DNA from: JAIBJN01 sp035762005
Lineage (GTDB): Bacteria; Actinomycetota; Thermoleophilia; Gaiellales; Gaiellaceae
Direction: 5' to 3'
Assembly: GCA_035762005.1 (NCBI GenBank)
Contig: DASTQA010000035.1
Span: 62,001-126,000, forward strand
DNA length: 64,000 bases
Shown: piece after piece, positions 7,506 through 16,903 of the stretch
Numbering within the stretch: position 1 is the first letter of the stretch
Layout of the letters: every line of letters starts with the position of its first letter
The notes under the pieces: model-generated
Told to the model about the DNA's origin: nothing
The model's input: the letters and a program-made list of their open reading frames with translations, nothing else
Database searches by the model: none
Translations under genes and position numbers: made by a program

Positions 7506-8966
7506 ATGGCCGGCATGGACGCGGGCGTCGAGCCGCGCGCCTTCACTCTGGGCGCGCGGCGGGTCGTCGCGCGGGCGCGCGACGTCCGACCGTGGACGCG
7601 GACCACGCTCGCGGTCGACGCGCTCATGCTCTTCGCGGCGGTCGTCGTCGCGGACCTGGGCGCGCCGCGGGCGGGGGTGCCGTCCACCCCGGCGTTCTGG
7701 CTCGTCGCCTTCCCGCTCCTGACGCTGGGATTCATGGCGGTGCGAGGCCTCTATCGGCCGCGCGTGTTCCTGCGCGTCCTCGACGACCTCCGCATCGCCG
7801 TCACGGCGACGGCCCTGGCGGCCATGATCGTGCTCTCGCTCCGCGTCCTCGTCGCCGACGACCCCTGGGTCGCCGCGCAGACGGCCCGCATCTGGGCGTT
7901 CGCGAGCGTCTACCTCCTGGCCGGGCGGATCGTGCTCTCCTGGGGCGAGCTGCGGGCCCGCCGGCGGGGCGAGTCCGTGCGGCCGACGCTCGTCGTCGGA
8001 GCCGGCAAGGTCGGCCGCCTGACGGCGGCGCGGCTGCTGCAGCATCCCGAGCTGGGCCTCAAGCCGGTCGGCTACCTCGACAAGGAGCCGCTCGAGGGCC
8101 GCTGGGACGACGGCCTGCCCGTGCTCGGGGCGAGCTGGGACCTCGACCGGATCGTCGCGGAGCACAGGGTCCGTCACGTGGTGCTCTCCTTCTCGACGGC
8201 CCCGCAGAGCGTCCTCCTCTCGATCATGCGGCGTTGCCAGGAGCTCGGCGTCGAGGTCTCGATGGTCCCGCGCTTCTACGAGAAGGTCGTCGGCCACATC
8301 GGGATCGAGTACATCGGCGGCCTGCCGCTCATGACCGCCCAGCCGACGAACCCGCGCAGCTGGCACTTCGCCGTCAAGTACGGCGTCGACCGTGTGGTCG
8401 CTGCCTTCCTGCTCCTCCTCGTCGCGCCGGTCCTGCTGGCCGCCGCGGCGGGCGTGTGGCTGACGATGGGCCGGCCGATCTTCTTCCGCCAGGAGCGCGC
8501 GGGCCGCGACGGCCGCGTGTTCGAGATGCTCAAGTTCCGCTCCATGCGCCCGCCCCGGGACGGCGAGGTCTCGCCGCTTCGGCTCGAGCCGGGGACGGCG
8601 CCTGGCGGCGTCGAGGGCGAGGACCGGCGGACTCGCCTGGGCGCGCTCCTGCGCCGCACGTCGCTCGACGAGCTGCCGCAGCTCTGGAACGTGCTCAGGG
8701 GCGACATGAGCCTCGTCGGGCCGCGCCCCGAGCGGCCCGAGTACGTCGAGGTCTTCAGCAGGAAGGTCTACCGCTACGGCGAGCGCAACCGCGTCAAGGC
8801 GGGCATCACCGGGTGGGCGCAGGTCAACGGCCTCCGCGGCAAGACCTCCCTCGAGGATCGCGTCGAGTGGGACAACTACTACATCGAGAACTGGTCGCTC
8901 TGGCTCGACGTGAAGATCCTCCTCCTCACCTGCCTCGCCGTCGTCAGGCCGTCGCAGGCGGAGTAG
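7506..8966 (+). CDS. exopolysaccharide polyprenyl glycosylphosphotransferase (WcaJ/WbaP type)
   Basis: 486 residues from ATG 7506 (GTG 7497 is possible). Four N-terminal membrane helices, a Rossmann-like central domain (VVGAGKVGRLTAARLL; CoA-binding-like fold), another membrane helix near 295-315, then the bacterial sugar-transferase domain with KFRSM, LRRTSLDELPQLWNVL and MSLVGPRPERPEY. These enzymes transfer a sugar-1-phosphate from a nucleotide sugar to undecaprenyl phosphate, the first committed step of repeat-unit synthesis at the cytoplasmic face. It is 20 bases after the LPxTG gene, so both probably share the 6825 promoter and leader. Confidence 0.92.
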   Translation: MAGMDAGVEPRAFTLGARRVVARARDVRPWTRTTLAVDALMLFAAVVVADLGAPRAGVPSTPAFWLVAFPLLTLGFMAVRGLYRPRVFLRVLDDLRIAVTATALAAMIVLSLRVLVADDPWVAAQTARIWAFASVYLLAGRIVLSWGELRARRRGESVRPTLVVGAGKVGRLTAARLLQHPELGLKPVGYLDKEPLEGRWDDGLPVLGASWDLDRIVAEHRVRHVVLSFSTAPQSVLLSIMRRCQELGVEVSMVPRFYEKVVGHIGIEYIGGLPLMTAQPTNPRSWHFAVKYGVDRVVAAFLLLLVAPVLLAAAAGVWLTMGRPIFFRQERAGRDGRVFEMLKFRSMRPPRDGEVSPLRLEPGTAPGGVEGEDRRTRLGALLRRTSLDELPQLWNVLRGDMSLVGPRPERPEYVEVFSRKVYRYGERNRVKAGITGWAQVNGLRGKTSLEDRVEWDNYYIENWSLWLDVKILLLTCLAVVRPSQAE

Positions 8967-9011
8967 AGCGCCCGGCCCGTCCGGCCCCTCCGACGCACGC
9001 GGGGATGAGGC

Positions 9012-9578
9012 CTACGCGCCTCCGCGCCGGTAGCGGGCGTACAGGACCCGAGAGCCGAACGTCCGCGTCTCGACCAGCTCGAGGTCGATCCTCTCCTCCA
9101 GAGCCGGGAAGTAGCGCGTGCCCCCGCCGAGCACGACCGGACTGACGAAGAGCCGGTACTCGTCGACGAGGCCCAGCTCGATCAAGGTGGAGGCGAGGCC
9201 GGCGCCGCCGACGCCCAGGTCCTTGCCCGGTTGCTCCTTCAGCCTGGCGACCTCCTCGGCGACGCCACCCCTGACGAGCCTGGCATTGCCCTCGACCCTC
9301 TCGAGGGTCCTCGAGAACACGACCTTCGGCAGGCTCTTCCAGATGCGGGCGAACTCGAGCTCGTGCTCCGCGGCCGAGGGGCGCTCGTCGGCGGTCTCCC
9401 AGGACGCCATCTCCTCGTAGAGCCGCCGCCCGCAGAGGTGCCCGCCCAGCTCCCGCGTCTGGAGGTTGTGGAACCGATGCAGCTCCTCGTCCGGCGCCGA
9501 CCAGTCGATCTCGCCGGCGGGCCCGGCGACGAAGCCGTCCAGCGACACTCCCAGCGAGTAGATCACCTTCCGCGTCAC
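9012..9578 (-). CDS. dihydrofolate reductase family protein (RibD C-terminal-like)
   Basis: 188 residues from GTG 9578, which begins right where homology starts (TRKVIYSLGVSLDGFVAG) after a GAGGGA site; the open frame upstream is arginine-rich and unlikely to be translated. The pattern S-LDGFVAG, the CGRRLYEEM loop and the GGAGLASTLIELGLVDEYRLFVSPVVLGGG segment place it in the RibD_C/YwjB-like group of NADPH-dependent reductases. Members are rarely true folate enzymes, so the substrate is open. Convergent with the sugar transferase, 45 bases apart. Confidence 0.85.
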   Translation of the reverse strand: MTRKVIYSLGVSLDGFVAGPAGEIDWSAPDEELHRFHNLQTRELGGHLCGRRLYEEMASWETADERPSAAEHELEFARIWKSLPKVVFSRTLERVEGNARLVRGGVAEEVARLKEQPGKDLGVGGAGLASTLIELGLVDEYRLFVSPVVLGGGTRYFPALEERIDLELVETRTFGSRVLYARYRRGGA

Positions 9579-9610
9579 CGTCCCTCCTCGGTCGGCTCCC
9601 GCGGCGAGCC

Positions 9611-10468
9611 CTATCCGGGGCCGAGCGCGTGCACGGGGGTGCCGGCGCCCGCGAGGAGGTAGACGCTCGCGAGGCCGGCCCACTCGCGGTACGGGGCGAG
9701 GAGCTCACGCGTGTCGTCGGCCTCGGCGCGCCGGCCGAGCCGCGCGGCGCAGAGCTTGACGAGGCCGAGGTCGCCGACGAGGCCCTGCTCGAAGCGGCCG
9801 AGCCCGTAGAGGCACATGACCCCCGCCGACCAGGGCCCGAGGCCGCGCTCGCGCTCGATGCGTCGGGCCGCCGCCCCGGTCTCGACGCCGTGCAGCCGCT
9901 CGACGTCCCACTCGCGGGACACGCGCACGAGAGCGTTGGCCTTGCGCGCGACCAGGCCGTCGCGGGCGAGCAGCGCGGGCGCCTGGCTCCCGAAGGTCGC
10001 GCGCGTCGGGGGCAGCCGCAGCTCGCCGAAGGGGCTCGCGAAGGCGCGCAGGAGCCTCGCCTCGAGGAGGCGAGCCGCGCGCGCCTCGATCAGCTGGCCG
10101 CACACCGCCTTGAGGAGCGCGTGGGTCACCGTCGCCGTCCGCAGCGGCCGGAGCCCGCGGAGGCGGCGCAGCCGGTCGCCGAGAAGCGGGTCGGCGGCGA
10201 AGCGCCGCAGGAACGGCGCGTGGTCGTCGTCCGCCGCCAGGACGAAGCGGAGCCGCTCGAGCGCCTCCCGGGGGCGCTCGCCGTCGAGCGCCACGGCGAG
10301 GCTGCCGTCGGGACGCTGGCGCACGCGGGCGAGCGCCGGGGCGCCTCCCGCCTCGAGCGCCACCGTGAGGACGCCGTCGCGGAAGTGCCGCGTGGGGTCG
10401 CTCCTGAGCCTCGCCGAGAGCGCCAGCGAGTACGGAGGTCGTGGCACGACGGTGGCCTCGAAGGACAC
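9611..10468 (-). CDS. DNA-3-methyladenine glycosylase-like protein (AlkA/HhH-GPD)
   Basis: 285 residues. A beta-rich N-terminal AlkA_N-like domain (1-100) precedes the helix-hairpin-helix glycosylase domain; the hairpin is at 206-225 (RGLGPWSAGVMCLYGLGR) and the catalytic Asp is D233 in VGDLGLVK. It should remove alkylated bases from DNA. GQLIEARAA (124-132) replaces the usual GQQVSxxAA, so activity may be somewhat different from E. coli AlkA. Its stop lies 32 bases beyond the start of the reductase gene, so the two may form a unit. A second AlkA-like enzyme is encoded at 59286. Confidence 0.85.
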   Translation of the reverse strand: MSFEATVVPRPPYSLALSARLRSDPTRHFRDGVLTVALEAGGAPALARVRQRPDGSLAVALDGERPREALERLRFVLAADDDHAPFLRRFAADPLLGDRLRRLRGLRPLRTATVTHALLKAVCGQLIEARAARLLEARLLRAFASPFGELRLPPTRATFGSQAPALLARDGLVARKANALVRVSREWDVERLHGVETGAAARRIERERGLGPWSAGVMCLYGLGRFEQGLVGDLGLVKLCAARLGRRAEADDTRELLAPYREWAGLASVYLLAGAGTPVHALGPG

Positions 10469-10497
10469 CGCGCGAGCCTAGCGCGCCGCCCGGCGCC

Positions 10498-11040
10498 CTA
10501 CCGCCGTCTGCCGAACTCGGCGACGACGATGGTCACGTCGTCCCAGGATCCGTAGTCGCCGCGCGGCCTGCGCACGTGGACGGCGGCGACGGCGACGTGC
10601 CGCCAGCCGGCGTTGAGGACGTTGGCGCGGTGGCCCGGGCTCGCGAGCCAGCGGCGCACCGTCTCCCGCGCTCCGATGCCGGGCGCCCCCCAGGCGAGGT
10701 TCTCGCCCGCGCTCCACGAGGAGTACCCGGGGCCGGGCCAGAACCAGCGGATCCACCTGCCGAACGCCGTCCAGTCGGCGGTGCGCTCCGGCGTGTAGAG
10801 CTCGTGGCGGAAGTAGCTGCGTCGGGCCATCGAGGCGGCGTGCCGCTCGGCGGCGCTCGCGAGCCGCGGCGCGACTTCGAGCGGCCGGAGCCCGTGGCTC
10901 CGTCGCACGGCGTTCAGCCGCGAGACGGCTTTCCGCTCGAGCGCGTCCCGCTCGGTCACGCTCCCCGCCGCGCCGGCCGCGGGCGCGAGCGCGAGCAGCG
11001 CGCCGGCCGCCGCTGCGACCGCTGCGAGTCTCCGTCCCAT
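10498..11040 (-). CDS. secreted CAP-domain protein (SCP/PR-1 family)
   Basis: 180 residues from ATG 11040, chosen because it gives a typical signal peptide (GRRLAAVAAAAGALLALAPA); the frame is open to 11121 without any sign of coding. The CAP fold is shown by LNAVRRSHGLRPLEVAPRLA, the AGENLAWG motif and VRRWLASPGHRANVLN with the conserved HxxN histidine. CAP proteins are exported and bind lipids or act in the cell envelope; the exact role is unknown. It is divergent from clpC with about 200 bases between them. Confidence 0.85.
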   Translation of the reverse strand: MGRRLAAVAAAAGALLALAPAAGAAGSVTERDALERKAVSRLNAVRRSHGLRPLEVAPRLASAAERHAASMARRSYFRHELYTPERTADWTAFGRWIRWFWPGPGYSSWSAGENLAWGAPGIGARETVRRWLASPGHRANVLNAGWRHVAVAAVHVRRPRGDYGSWDDVTIVVAEFGRRR

Positions 11041-11236
11041 CCTCAAACGATCGGCCCCGGCTCGCTCCTGCGCGTCCCCTTTTCGGGGAGGTCCCGGACG
11101 CGTGGCGACGGCCGGCGACAAACTGGCCCTGTTGAGCCTCTGTCACGAAGCCGATACCGACCGCATGGCGTGCTCGGGCACTCCCGACCCGTTCGATACC
11201 ATAGGTTCGGCTGTCGACTGGAAAGGACGCTGAAGC

Positions 11237-13759
11237 TTGTTCGAGCGCTTCACCGAGAGAGCCAGGCAGGTCGTCGTTCTCGCCCAGGACGAGGCCCGCG
11301 CCCTCAAGCACAACTACATCGGTACCGAGCACATCCTGCTGGGACTGCTCCGCGAGGAGGAGGGCCTCGCGGCCCGTGTGCTCGAGAGCCTCGACATCAC
11401 GGTCGAAGAGGTACGCGCCCAGGTTGCCCGCATCGTCGGCCAGGGCGACGAGGTCACGACCGGCCAGATCCCGTTCACCCCGCGCGCGAAGAAGGTCCTC
11501 GAGCTCGCGCTGCGCGAGGCGCTGAGCCTCGGCCACAACTACATCGGCACGGAGCACATCCTGCTCGGCCTCGTCCGGGAGAACGAGGGCGTCGCCGCGC
11601 GCATCCTCCTCGACTTCGATGCGGACGCGGAGAAGATCCGCAACGAGATCATCCGCATGCTCTCGGGCCCCGGCCGCAGGCAGCAGGGCGGGGGCGGCGG
11701 CTCGGGCGAGAAGGCGAAGAGCTCGAAGCTGCTCGACCAGTTCGGCCGCAACCTGACGAAGCTCGCCGCCGAGGCGAAGCTCGACCCGGTCGTCGGCCGC
11801 CAGACGGAGATCGAGCGCGTGATGCAGATCCTCTCGCGCCGCACGAAGAACAACCCGGTCCTGATCGGCGAGCCCGGCGTCGGGAAGACGGCCGTCGTCG
11901 AGGGCCTGGCCGCGCGCATCGCGACGAACCAGGTCCCGGAGCTCCTGAAGAACAAGCAGATCTACACGCTCGACCTCGCCGCGCTCGTGGCCGGGTCGAA
12001 GTACCGCGGGGAGTTCGAGGAGCGCCTGAAGAAGGTGATGAAGGAGATCACCCAGCGCGGCGACATCATCCTCTTCATCGACGAGCTCCACAACCTCGTC
12101 GGAGCCGGCGCCGCCGAGGGCGCGATCGACGCGGCCTCGATCCTCAAGCCGGCCCTCGCGCGCGGCGAGCTCCAGACGATCGGGGCGACGACGCTCGACG
12201 AGTACCGCAAGTACCTCGAGCGCGACGCCGCCCTCGAGCGCCGCTTCCAGCAGATCCGCGTGGACGAGCCGTCCGTGGACGACACCGTCCAGATCCTGCG
12301 CGGCCTCCGCGACCGCTACGAGGCGCACCACCGCTGCACGATCACGGACGAGGCGCTGCGTGCCTCCGCCGTGCTCGCCGACCGCTACATCCAGGACCGC
12401 CACCTGCCGGACAAGGCCATCGACCTGATCGACGAGGCCGCCTCCCGCATGCGCATCAAGACGATGACCGCCCCGCCGCGCTACCGCGAGCTCGAGGAGG
12501 AGATCGAGAAGGTGCGCGAGGAGAAGGAGAAGGCGATCGAGGACCAGGAGTTCGAGAAGGCGGCCAATCTCCGCGACAAGGAGCGCAAGCTCACGCAGAA
12601 GAAGCGCGAGCTCGAGGAGAAGTGGCGCACGTCGGAGCAGGTCGAGCAGCCGGAGATCGGCGAGGAGGAGATCGCCGACATCGTCTCCATGTGGACGGGC
12701 ATCCCGGTCTTCAAGCTCACGGAGGCCGAGTCGCAGAAGCTCATCCGCATGGAGGAGGAGCTGCACAAGCGCGTCATCGGACAGCACCAGGCGATCGTGG
12801 CCGTCTCGAAGTCGATCCGCCGTGCGCGCGCCGGGATCAAGGACCCGAAGCGCCCCACCGGCTCGTTCATCTTCCTCGGGCCCTCGGGCGTGGGGAAGAC
12901 CGAGCTCGCGCGGACGCTCGCCGAGTTCCTCTTCGGCGACGAGGACGCGATGATCCAGGTGGACATGTCCGAGTACATGGAGAAGCACTCCGTGTCCAGG
13001 CTCGTCGGCTCGCCGCCCGGCTACATCGGCTACGACGAGGGCGGCCAGCTCACCGAGGCCGTGCGCCGCAAGCCCTACTCCGTCGTCCTCCTGGACGAGA
13101 TCGAGAAGGCCCACCCCGACGTCTTCAACATCCTCCTGCAGATCCTCGAGGACGGGAAGCTGACGGACGCCCAGGGCCGCAAGGTCGACTTCCGCAACAC
13201 GATCGTGATCATGACCTCGAACATCGGCGCGGCGACGATCTCGAAGAACCAGTCCCTCGGCTTCGCCGTCGGCGACGACACCGGCCTCAGCTACGAGGAG
13301 ATGAAGGACCGGATCATGGGCGAGCTCAAGAAGGTCTTCCGCCCCGAGCTTCTCAACCGGATCGACGAGGTCATCGTCTTCCACAAGCTGACGAAGGACG
13401 AGATCAAGACGATCGTCGACCTGATGATGAAGCGCCTGCGCGAGCAGATGGTCGAGCACGAGGCCGCGATCGAGCTGACGGAGGAGGCGAAGGAGCTGCT
13501 CGTGGACAAGGGCTACGACCCCTCCATGGGCGCCAGGCCGCTCCGCCGCGCGATCCAGCGCTTCATCGAGGACCCGCTCGCCGACTTCGTCCTCGGGCGC
13601 TCGATCAAGCCGGGCTCGACGATCGTCGTCGACCGCAAGGACGAGGAGGAGGTCGCGATCTCGATCGTCGAGGGCGAGGCCCCCGAGCCGGAGAAGGTCA
13701 CGGTCCCCGCCGACGAGCCGACGGGCGAGTCGGAGGGCGACGAGCCGCACGATCGGTAG
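11237..13759 (+). CDS. clpC: ATP-dependent Clp protease ATP-binding subunit ClpC
   Basis: 840 residues, the usual ClpC length. Order: two ClpN repeats (1-145; YIGTEHILLGLL at both), first AAA module with Walker A GEPGVGKT near 216, a UVR segment near 430 (EFEKAANLRDKERKL), and the second AAA module with GPSGVGKT near 550 and LLDEIEKAHPDVF. ClpC unfolds substrates and feeds them to ClpP. The start is TTG 11237, where homology begins (FERFTERARQVV), after a GGAAAGGA site; no ATG or GTG fits better. Candidate -10 hexamers GATACC occur at 11153 and 11195, but no convincing -35, CtsR or HspR operator was seen. Confidence 0.97.
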   Translation: MFERFTERARQVVVLAQDEARALKHNYIGTEHILLGLLREEEGLAARVLESLDITVEEVRAQVARIVGQGDEVTTGQIPFTPRAKKVLELALREALSLGHNYIGTEHILLGLVRENEGVAARILLDFDADAEKIRNEIIRMLSGPGRRQQGGGGGSGEKAKSSKLLDQFGRNLTKLAAEAKLDPVVGRQTEIERVMQILSRRTKNNPVLIGEPGVGKTAVVEGLAARIATNQVPELLKNKQIYTLDLAALVAGSKYRGEFEERLKKVMKEITQRGDIILFIDELHNLVGAGAAEGAIDAASILKPALARGELQTIGATTLDEYRKYLERDAALERRFQQIRVDEPSVDDTVQILRGLRDRYEAHHRCTITDEALRASAVLADRYIQDRHLPDKAIDLIDEAASRMRIKTMTAPPRYRELEEEIEKVREEKEKAIEDQEFEKAANLRDKERKLTQKKRELEEKWRTSEQVEQPEIGEEEIADIVSMWTGIPVFKLTEAESQKLIRMEEELHKRVIGQHQAIVAVSKSIRRARAGIKDPKRPTGSFIFLGPSGVGKTELARTLAEFLFGDEDAMIQVDMSEYMEKHSVSRLVGSPPGYIGYDEGGQLTEAVRRKPYSVVLLDEIEKAHPDVFNILLQILEDGKLTDAQGRKVDFRNTIVIMTSNIGAATISKNQSLGFAVGDDTGLSYEEMKDRIMGELKKVFRPELLNRIDEVIVFHKLTKDEIKTIVDLMMKRLREQMVEHEAAIELTEEAKELLVDKGYDPSMGARPLRRAIQRFIEDPLADFVLGRSIKPGSTIVVDRKDEEEVAISIVEGEAPEPEKVTVPADEPTGESEGDEPHDR

Positions 13760-13870
13760 GCAACCCGCCTGGACGGTCGCGGGGCCGCGGGCGTGCGGAC
13801 GGCCGCGCGGCGAGCGCCCGCTCGACGCGTCTGCCAGACTCGGCCGGATGTCCGCTCCGAAGGAGGCCGC

Positions 13871-14260
13871 ATGCCCCTGATCGAGTACGAGGAGGCGCCG
13901 CCCGAGGTGCGCGCGGTCTACGACGACATCATGGAGACCCGGCAGACGGACCTGGTCAACAACTTCTGGAAGGCGATCGCGGTCGATCCGCCGACGCTCA
14001 GGCGGACCTGGGAGTCCGTCAAGGAGGTGATGGCGCCGGGCGCGCTCGACCCGCTCGTCAAGGAGCTCCTCTACGTCGCGGTCTCGGTCACGAACGCCTG
14101 CGAGTACTGCATCGCCTCGCACACCGCCTCGGCGCGCGCCAAGGGCATGAGCGACGGGCAGCTGGCCGAGCTGCTCGCGATCGTCGGCATGGCGAACGAG
14201 ACGAACGCGCTCGCCGTCGGCTACGGCGTGCCCGTGGACGACGCCTTCCGGCGCTCCTAG
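13871..14260 (+). CDS. carboxymuconolactone decarboxylase (AhpD-like) family protein
   Basis: 129 residues from ATG 13871, preceded by a perfect AGGAGG at 13861-13866, which decides the start over the longer open frame. The active-site signature CEYCIASHTASARAKG (CxxC plus His) is the AhpD/CMD redox motif; such proteins reduce peroxiredoxins or other partners through the cysteine pair. All-helical and probably homotrimeric or hexameric in the cytoplasm. It is a stand-alone gene between clpC and radA, and no peroxiredoxin lies nearby, so the partner is unknown. Confidence 0.88.
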   Translation: MPLIEYEEAPPEVRAVYDDIMETRQTDLVNNFWKAIAVDPPTLRRTWESVKEVMAPGALDPLVKELLYVAVSVTNACEYCIASHTASARAKGMSDGQLAELLAIVGMANETNALAVGYGVPVDDAFRRS

Positions 14261-14327
14261 CCGGCACGCTCACGGCACGGATCCGCGCGGGTCCGGCGTC
14301 GGACCGGCCGCCTACACTGGTCCGCCC

Positions 14328-15689
14328 ATGGCGAGGGCGGCCATCCAGCACGCGTGCTCCGAGTGCGGCTACACGACCGGGAAGTGGCTCGGCCGCTGCC
14401 CCGACTGCGGCAGCTGGGGGACCCTGGTCGAGGAGCGGGCGCTCGCTGCGGCGCCCGGCATCCGCGGCGCGCCGGCGGACGGGAGGCCGCTCCTGCGCCT
14501 CGTCGAGGTCGAGGCGGCCGACGCCGACCGCCTGCCCACGGGCGTCCCCGAGCTCGACCGCGTCCTCGGCGGCGGGCTCGTCCCGGCGAGCCTCGTCCTC
14601 GTCTCCGGCGACCCCGGCATCGGCAAGTCGACGCTCCTCCTCATGGCTCTCCGGGCGATGTCCGGCCGGCGCAAGGCCGTCCTCGTCACCGGCGAGGAGT
14701 CGGCCGCCCAGGTGAAGCTCCGCGCCGACCGCCTGGGCGGCGGGGAGGACGTCCACGTCCTCGCGGAGACGAACCTCGACGAGGTGTGCGCGACCCTCGA
14801 GCGCGAGCGCCCGGAGGTGTGCGTCGTCGACTCGGTGCAGACGCTCTACGCGCCGGACCTGGGGTCGGCACCCGGCTCGGTCGCCCAGGTGCGCGAGGCG
14901 GCCGGGCGTCTGCTCCGCGTGGCGAAGGAGCACGGCGTGGCGACCTTCCTCGTCGGCCACGTGACGAAGGAGGGCTCGGTCGCGGGTCCGCGCGTGCTCG
15001 AGCACCTCGTCGACTGCGTGCTCCACTTCGAAGGCGACCGGTACCGCTCGCACCGCGTCCTGCGGGCGGTCAAGAACCGCTTCGGGTCGACGAACGAGCT
15101 GGGCGTGTTCGAGATGACCTCGGAGGGCCTCGTCGCCGTCGAGGACCCGAGCGAGCTCTTCGGCCGCCCCGACGAGGAGCAGCCGGGATCCGCCGTCGTG
15201 TGCACGATCGAGGGCACGCGCCCGCTCCTGCTCGAGGTGCAGGCGCTCGTCTCCCCGACCGACCTGGCCATGCCCCGCCGAGTGGGAACGGGGGTCGACC
15301 CGAAGCGGCTCTCGATGATCGTCGCCGTGCTCGGCCGCCACGCCGGCGTCGCGCTCGGCGCCGCGGACGTCTTCGTCAACGTCGCCGGCGGCGTCCGTGT
15401 CGACGAGCCCGGGGCGGACCTGGGCGTCGCGCTCGCGATCGCCTCGGCCGCTCGCGGCGCCCCGGTCCGGGCCGGCGCGGCGTGCTTCGGCGAGATCGGC
15501 CTGACCGGACGGATCCGCCCGGTGAGCCAGACCGACCGACGCCTCGCCGAATGCGCGAAGCTGGGCTTCTCCGAGGCGATCGTGCCGTGGGGGACGGAGT
15601 CCCGTGGCAGAATGCGCCTGACAGCAGCGGCCACGCTGCGAGAGGCGATCACGGCGGGGCTGGATGCGAGCGGACCCTCGGAAGGATAA
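14328..15689 (+). CDS. radA: DNA repair protein RadA (Sms)
   Basis: 453 residues, full length. A four-cysteine zinc finger is at the N-terminus (C10, C13, C24, C27), then the RecA-like ATPase with Walker A GDPGIGKST, the RadA-specific KNRFG motif and the C-terminal Lon-like domain (GGVRVDEPGADLGVALAIASA). RadA drives branch migration of recombination intermediates. The final 26 bases overlap disA, giving the radA-disA pair that is common in Gram-positive bacteria. Confidence 0.96.
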   Translation: MARAAIQHACSECGYTTGKWLGRCPDCGSWGTLVEERALAAAPGIRGAPADGRPLLRLVEVEAADADRLPTGVPELDRVLGGGLVPASLVLVSGDPGIGKSTLLLMALRAMSGRRKAVLVTGEESAAQVKLRADRLGGGEDVHVLAETNLDEVCATLERERPEVCVVDSVQTLYAPDLGSAPGSVAQVREAAGRLLRVAKEHGVATFLVGHVTKEGSVAGPRVLEHLVDCVLHFEGDRYRSHRVLRAVKNRFGSTNELGVFEMTSEGLVAVEDPSELFGRPDEEQPGSAVVCTIEGTRPLLLEVQALVSPTDLAMPRRVGTGVDPKRLSMIVAVLGRHAGVALGAADVFVNVAGGVRVDEPGADLGVALAIASAARGAPVRAGAACFGEIGLTGRIRPVSQTDRRLAECAKLGFSEAIVPWGTESRGRMRLTAAATLREAITAGLDASGPSEG

Positions 15690-16749
15690 GACCCTCCTCT
15701 CGGCGCTCAAGCAGGTGGCGCCGGGAACGGCGCTGCGGGCGGGCATCGACGACATCATCCGCTCGGGGCACGGGGCGCTCATCGTCATCGGCGACCCGAA
15801 CGAGCTCGCCTTCCTCTTCTCGGGCGGGATGCGGCTCGACCTCCCCTTCTCGGCCCAGATCCTCTACGAGCTGGCGAAGATGGACGGTGCGATCGTCATC
15901 AGCCGGGACACGCAGAAGCTCGTGTACGCGAACGTCCAGCTGATGCCCGATCCGGCGATCCCGTCCGCGGAGACGGGCACGCGGCACCGCACCGCCGAGC
16001 GCGTGGCGAAGCAGACCGACGCGCTCGTCATCTCCATCTCCCAGCAGCGCGAGACCGTGACCCTCTTCGTCGCCGACATGCGCTACCAGCTCGGTGAGAT
16101 CTCCGACACGCTCGCGCGTACGAACCAGGCGCTCGGGACGCTCGAGACGTACCGGACGCGACTGGACCAGGGCCTCACGAGGCTGACGGCGCTCGAGTTC
16201 CAGAGCGCCGTCGTCCTCGACGACGTGCTCGTCGTCCTCCAGCGCGCCGAGATGACGACCCGCATGGCGGAGGAGATCGAGCGCAACTGCGTCGAGCTCG
16301 GCCAGGAGGGGAGGCTCATCCGCATGCAGCTCGACGAGCTCATGGAGGACGTCCCCCGCGAGAAGGCCGCCGTCGTCTACGACTACGAGCAGAGCGGCGA
16401 CCCGGCGAGCGCGGCGGTCGCCCTCGAGCGCCTCTCCGAGCTCGACTACCCGCGCCTGCTCGAGTTCGAGGAGCTGACCGAGCTGCTCGGGTACGGGCGG
16501 GAGACGAACCCGCTCGACCACACCGTCCAGCCGCGCGGCCATCGCGTGCTCTCGCGCATCCCGCGGCTGCCGGACTCGGTCGTCCGCCACGTCGTGCGCG
16601 ACTTCGAGAGCCTCGACGCGGTCGTGCGCGCGAGCCACCGCGACCTCGAGGCGGTCGAGGGCGTCGGCTCGGTCCGGGCGCGGGAGATTCGCGAGGGCCT
16701 GCGCAGATTGCAGGAGCACAATCTCGTCGACCGCTACCTGCAGCTCTGA
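15664..16749 (+). CDS. disA: DNA-integrity scanning diadenylate cyclase DisA
   Basis: 361 residues. The DAC domain carries DGA (74-76) and RHR (107-109), the residues that bind ATP for making c-di-AMP; a linker of long helices follows (about 130-290), and a C-terminal helix-hairpin-helix pair (VEGVGSVRAREIREGLRR) binds branched DNA. DisA makes c-di-AMP while scanning and pauses on recombination intermediates, which fits its overlap with radA. No c-di-AMP phosphodiesterase or ydaO-type riboswitch was recognised in the window. Confidence 0.96.
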   Translation: MRADPRKDKTLLSALKQVAPGTALRAGIDDIIRSGHGALIVIGDPNELAFLFSGGMRLDLPFSAQILYELAKMDGAIVISRDTQKLVYANVQLMPDPAIPSAETGTRHRTAERVAKQTDALVISISQQRETVTLFVADMRYQLGEISDTLARTNQALGTLETYRTRLDQGLTRLTALEFQSAVVLDDVLVVLQRAEMTTRMAEEIERNCVELGQEGRLIRMQLDELMEDVPREKAAVVYDYEQSGDPASAAVALERLSELDYPRLLEFEELTELLGYGRETNPLDHTVQPRGHRVLSRIPRLPDSVVRHVVRDFESLDAVVRASHRDLEAVEGVGSVRAREIREGLRRLQEHNLVDRYLQL

Positions 16750-16774
16750 GGGCCGCCGGGCGAGCCGGAGGCCC
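16750..16774 (+). terminator. probable intrinsic terminator of radA-disA
   Basis: A hairpin directly at the disA stop: GGGCCGCCGG (16750-16759) pairs with CCGGAGGCCC (16765-16774) with one G-A mismatch and a 5-base loop, followed by a short pyrimidine run CTTTCC. Confidence 0.45.
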
Positions 16775-16835
16775 CTTTCCGCCGCCGTTTTCGGGGCGAA
16801 GAGCCCTCAAGCTCGCTATTCAAGCGGGTTTCCGG

Positions 16836-16841
16836 TACAAT
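16836..16841 (+). promoter_or_regulatory. candidate -10 element of carD
   Basis: TACAAT lies 62 bases before the carD start in the only non-coding gap of this run. No good -35 is present at 16-18 bases, which is common for CarD/RbpA-dependent actinobacterial promoters. TCAAGC is repeated at 16807 and 16820. Confidence 0.4.
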
Positions 16842-16903
16842 GGCCAGGTCCCGCAGGCGTCCCGGGCGTCTGGTCGACGCCCGCGTTCCAGAGGAGGAGA
16901 GGG

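Noticed and set aside
11113..11236. HspR (HAIR), CtsR or LexA operator before clpC
   Set aside because: TTGAGC and GTTCGATACC look partly similar, but no full inverted repeat is present.
10478..14122. 1214-codon open frame antisense to clpC, and similar giant antisense frames (2060-4663, 4626-7085, 29095-30741)
   Set aside because: They mirror well-conserved genes on the other strand and show the arginine/valine/glutamate bias expected when GC-rich codons are read backwards; no domain is visible.
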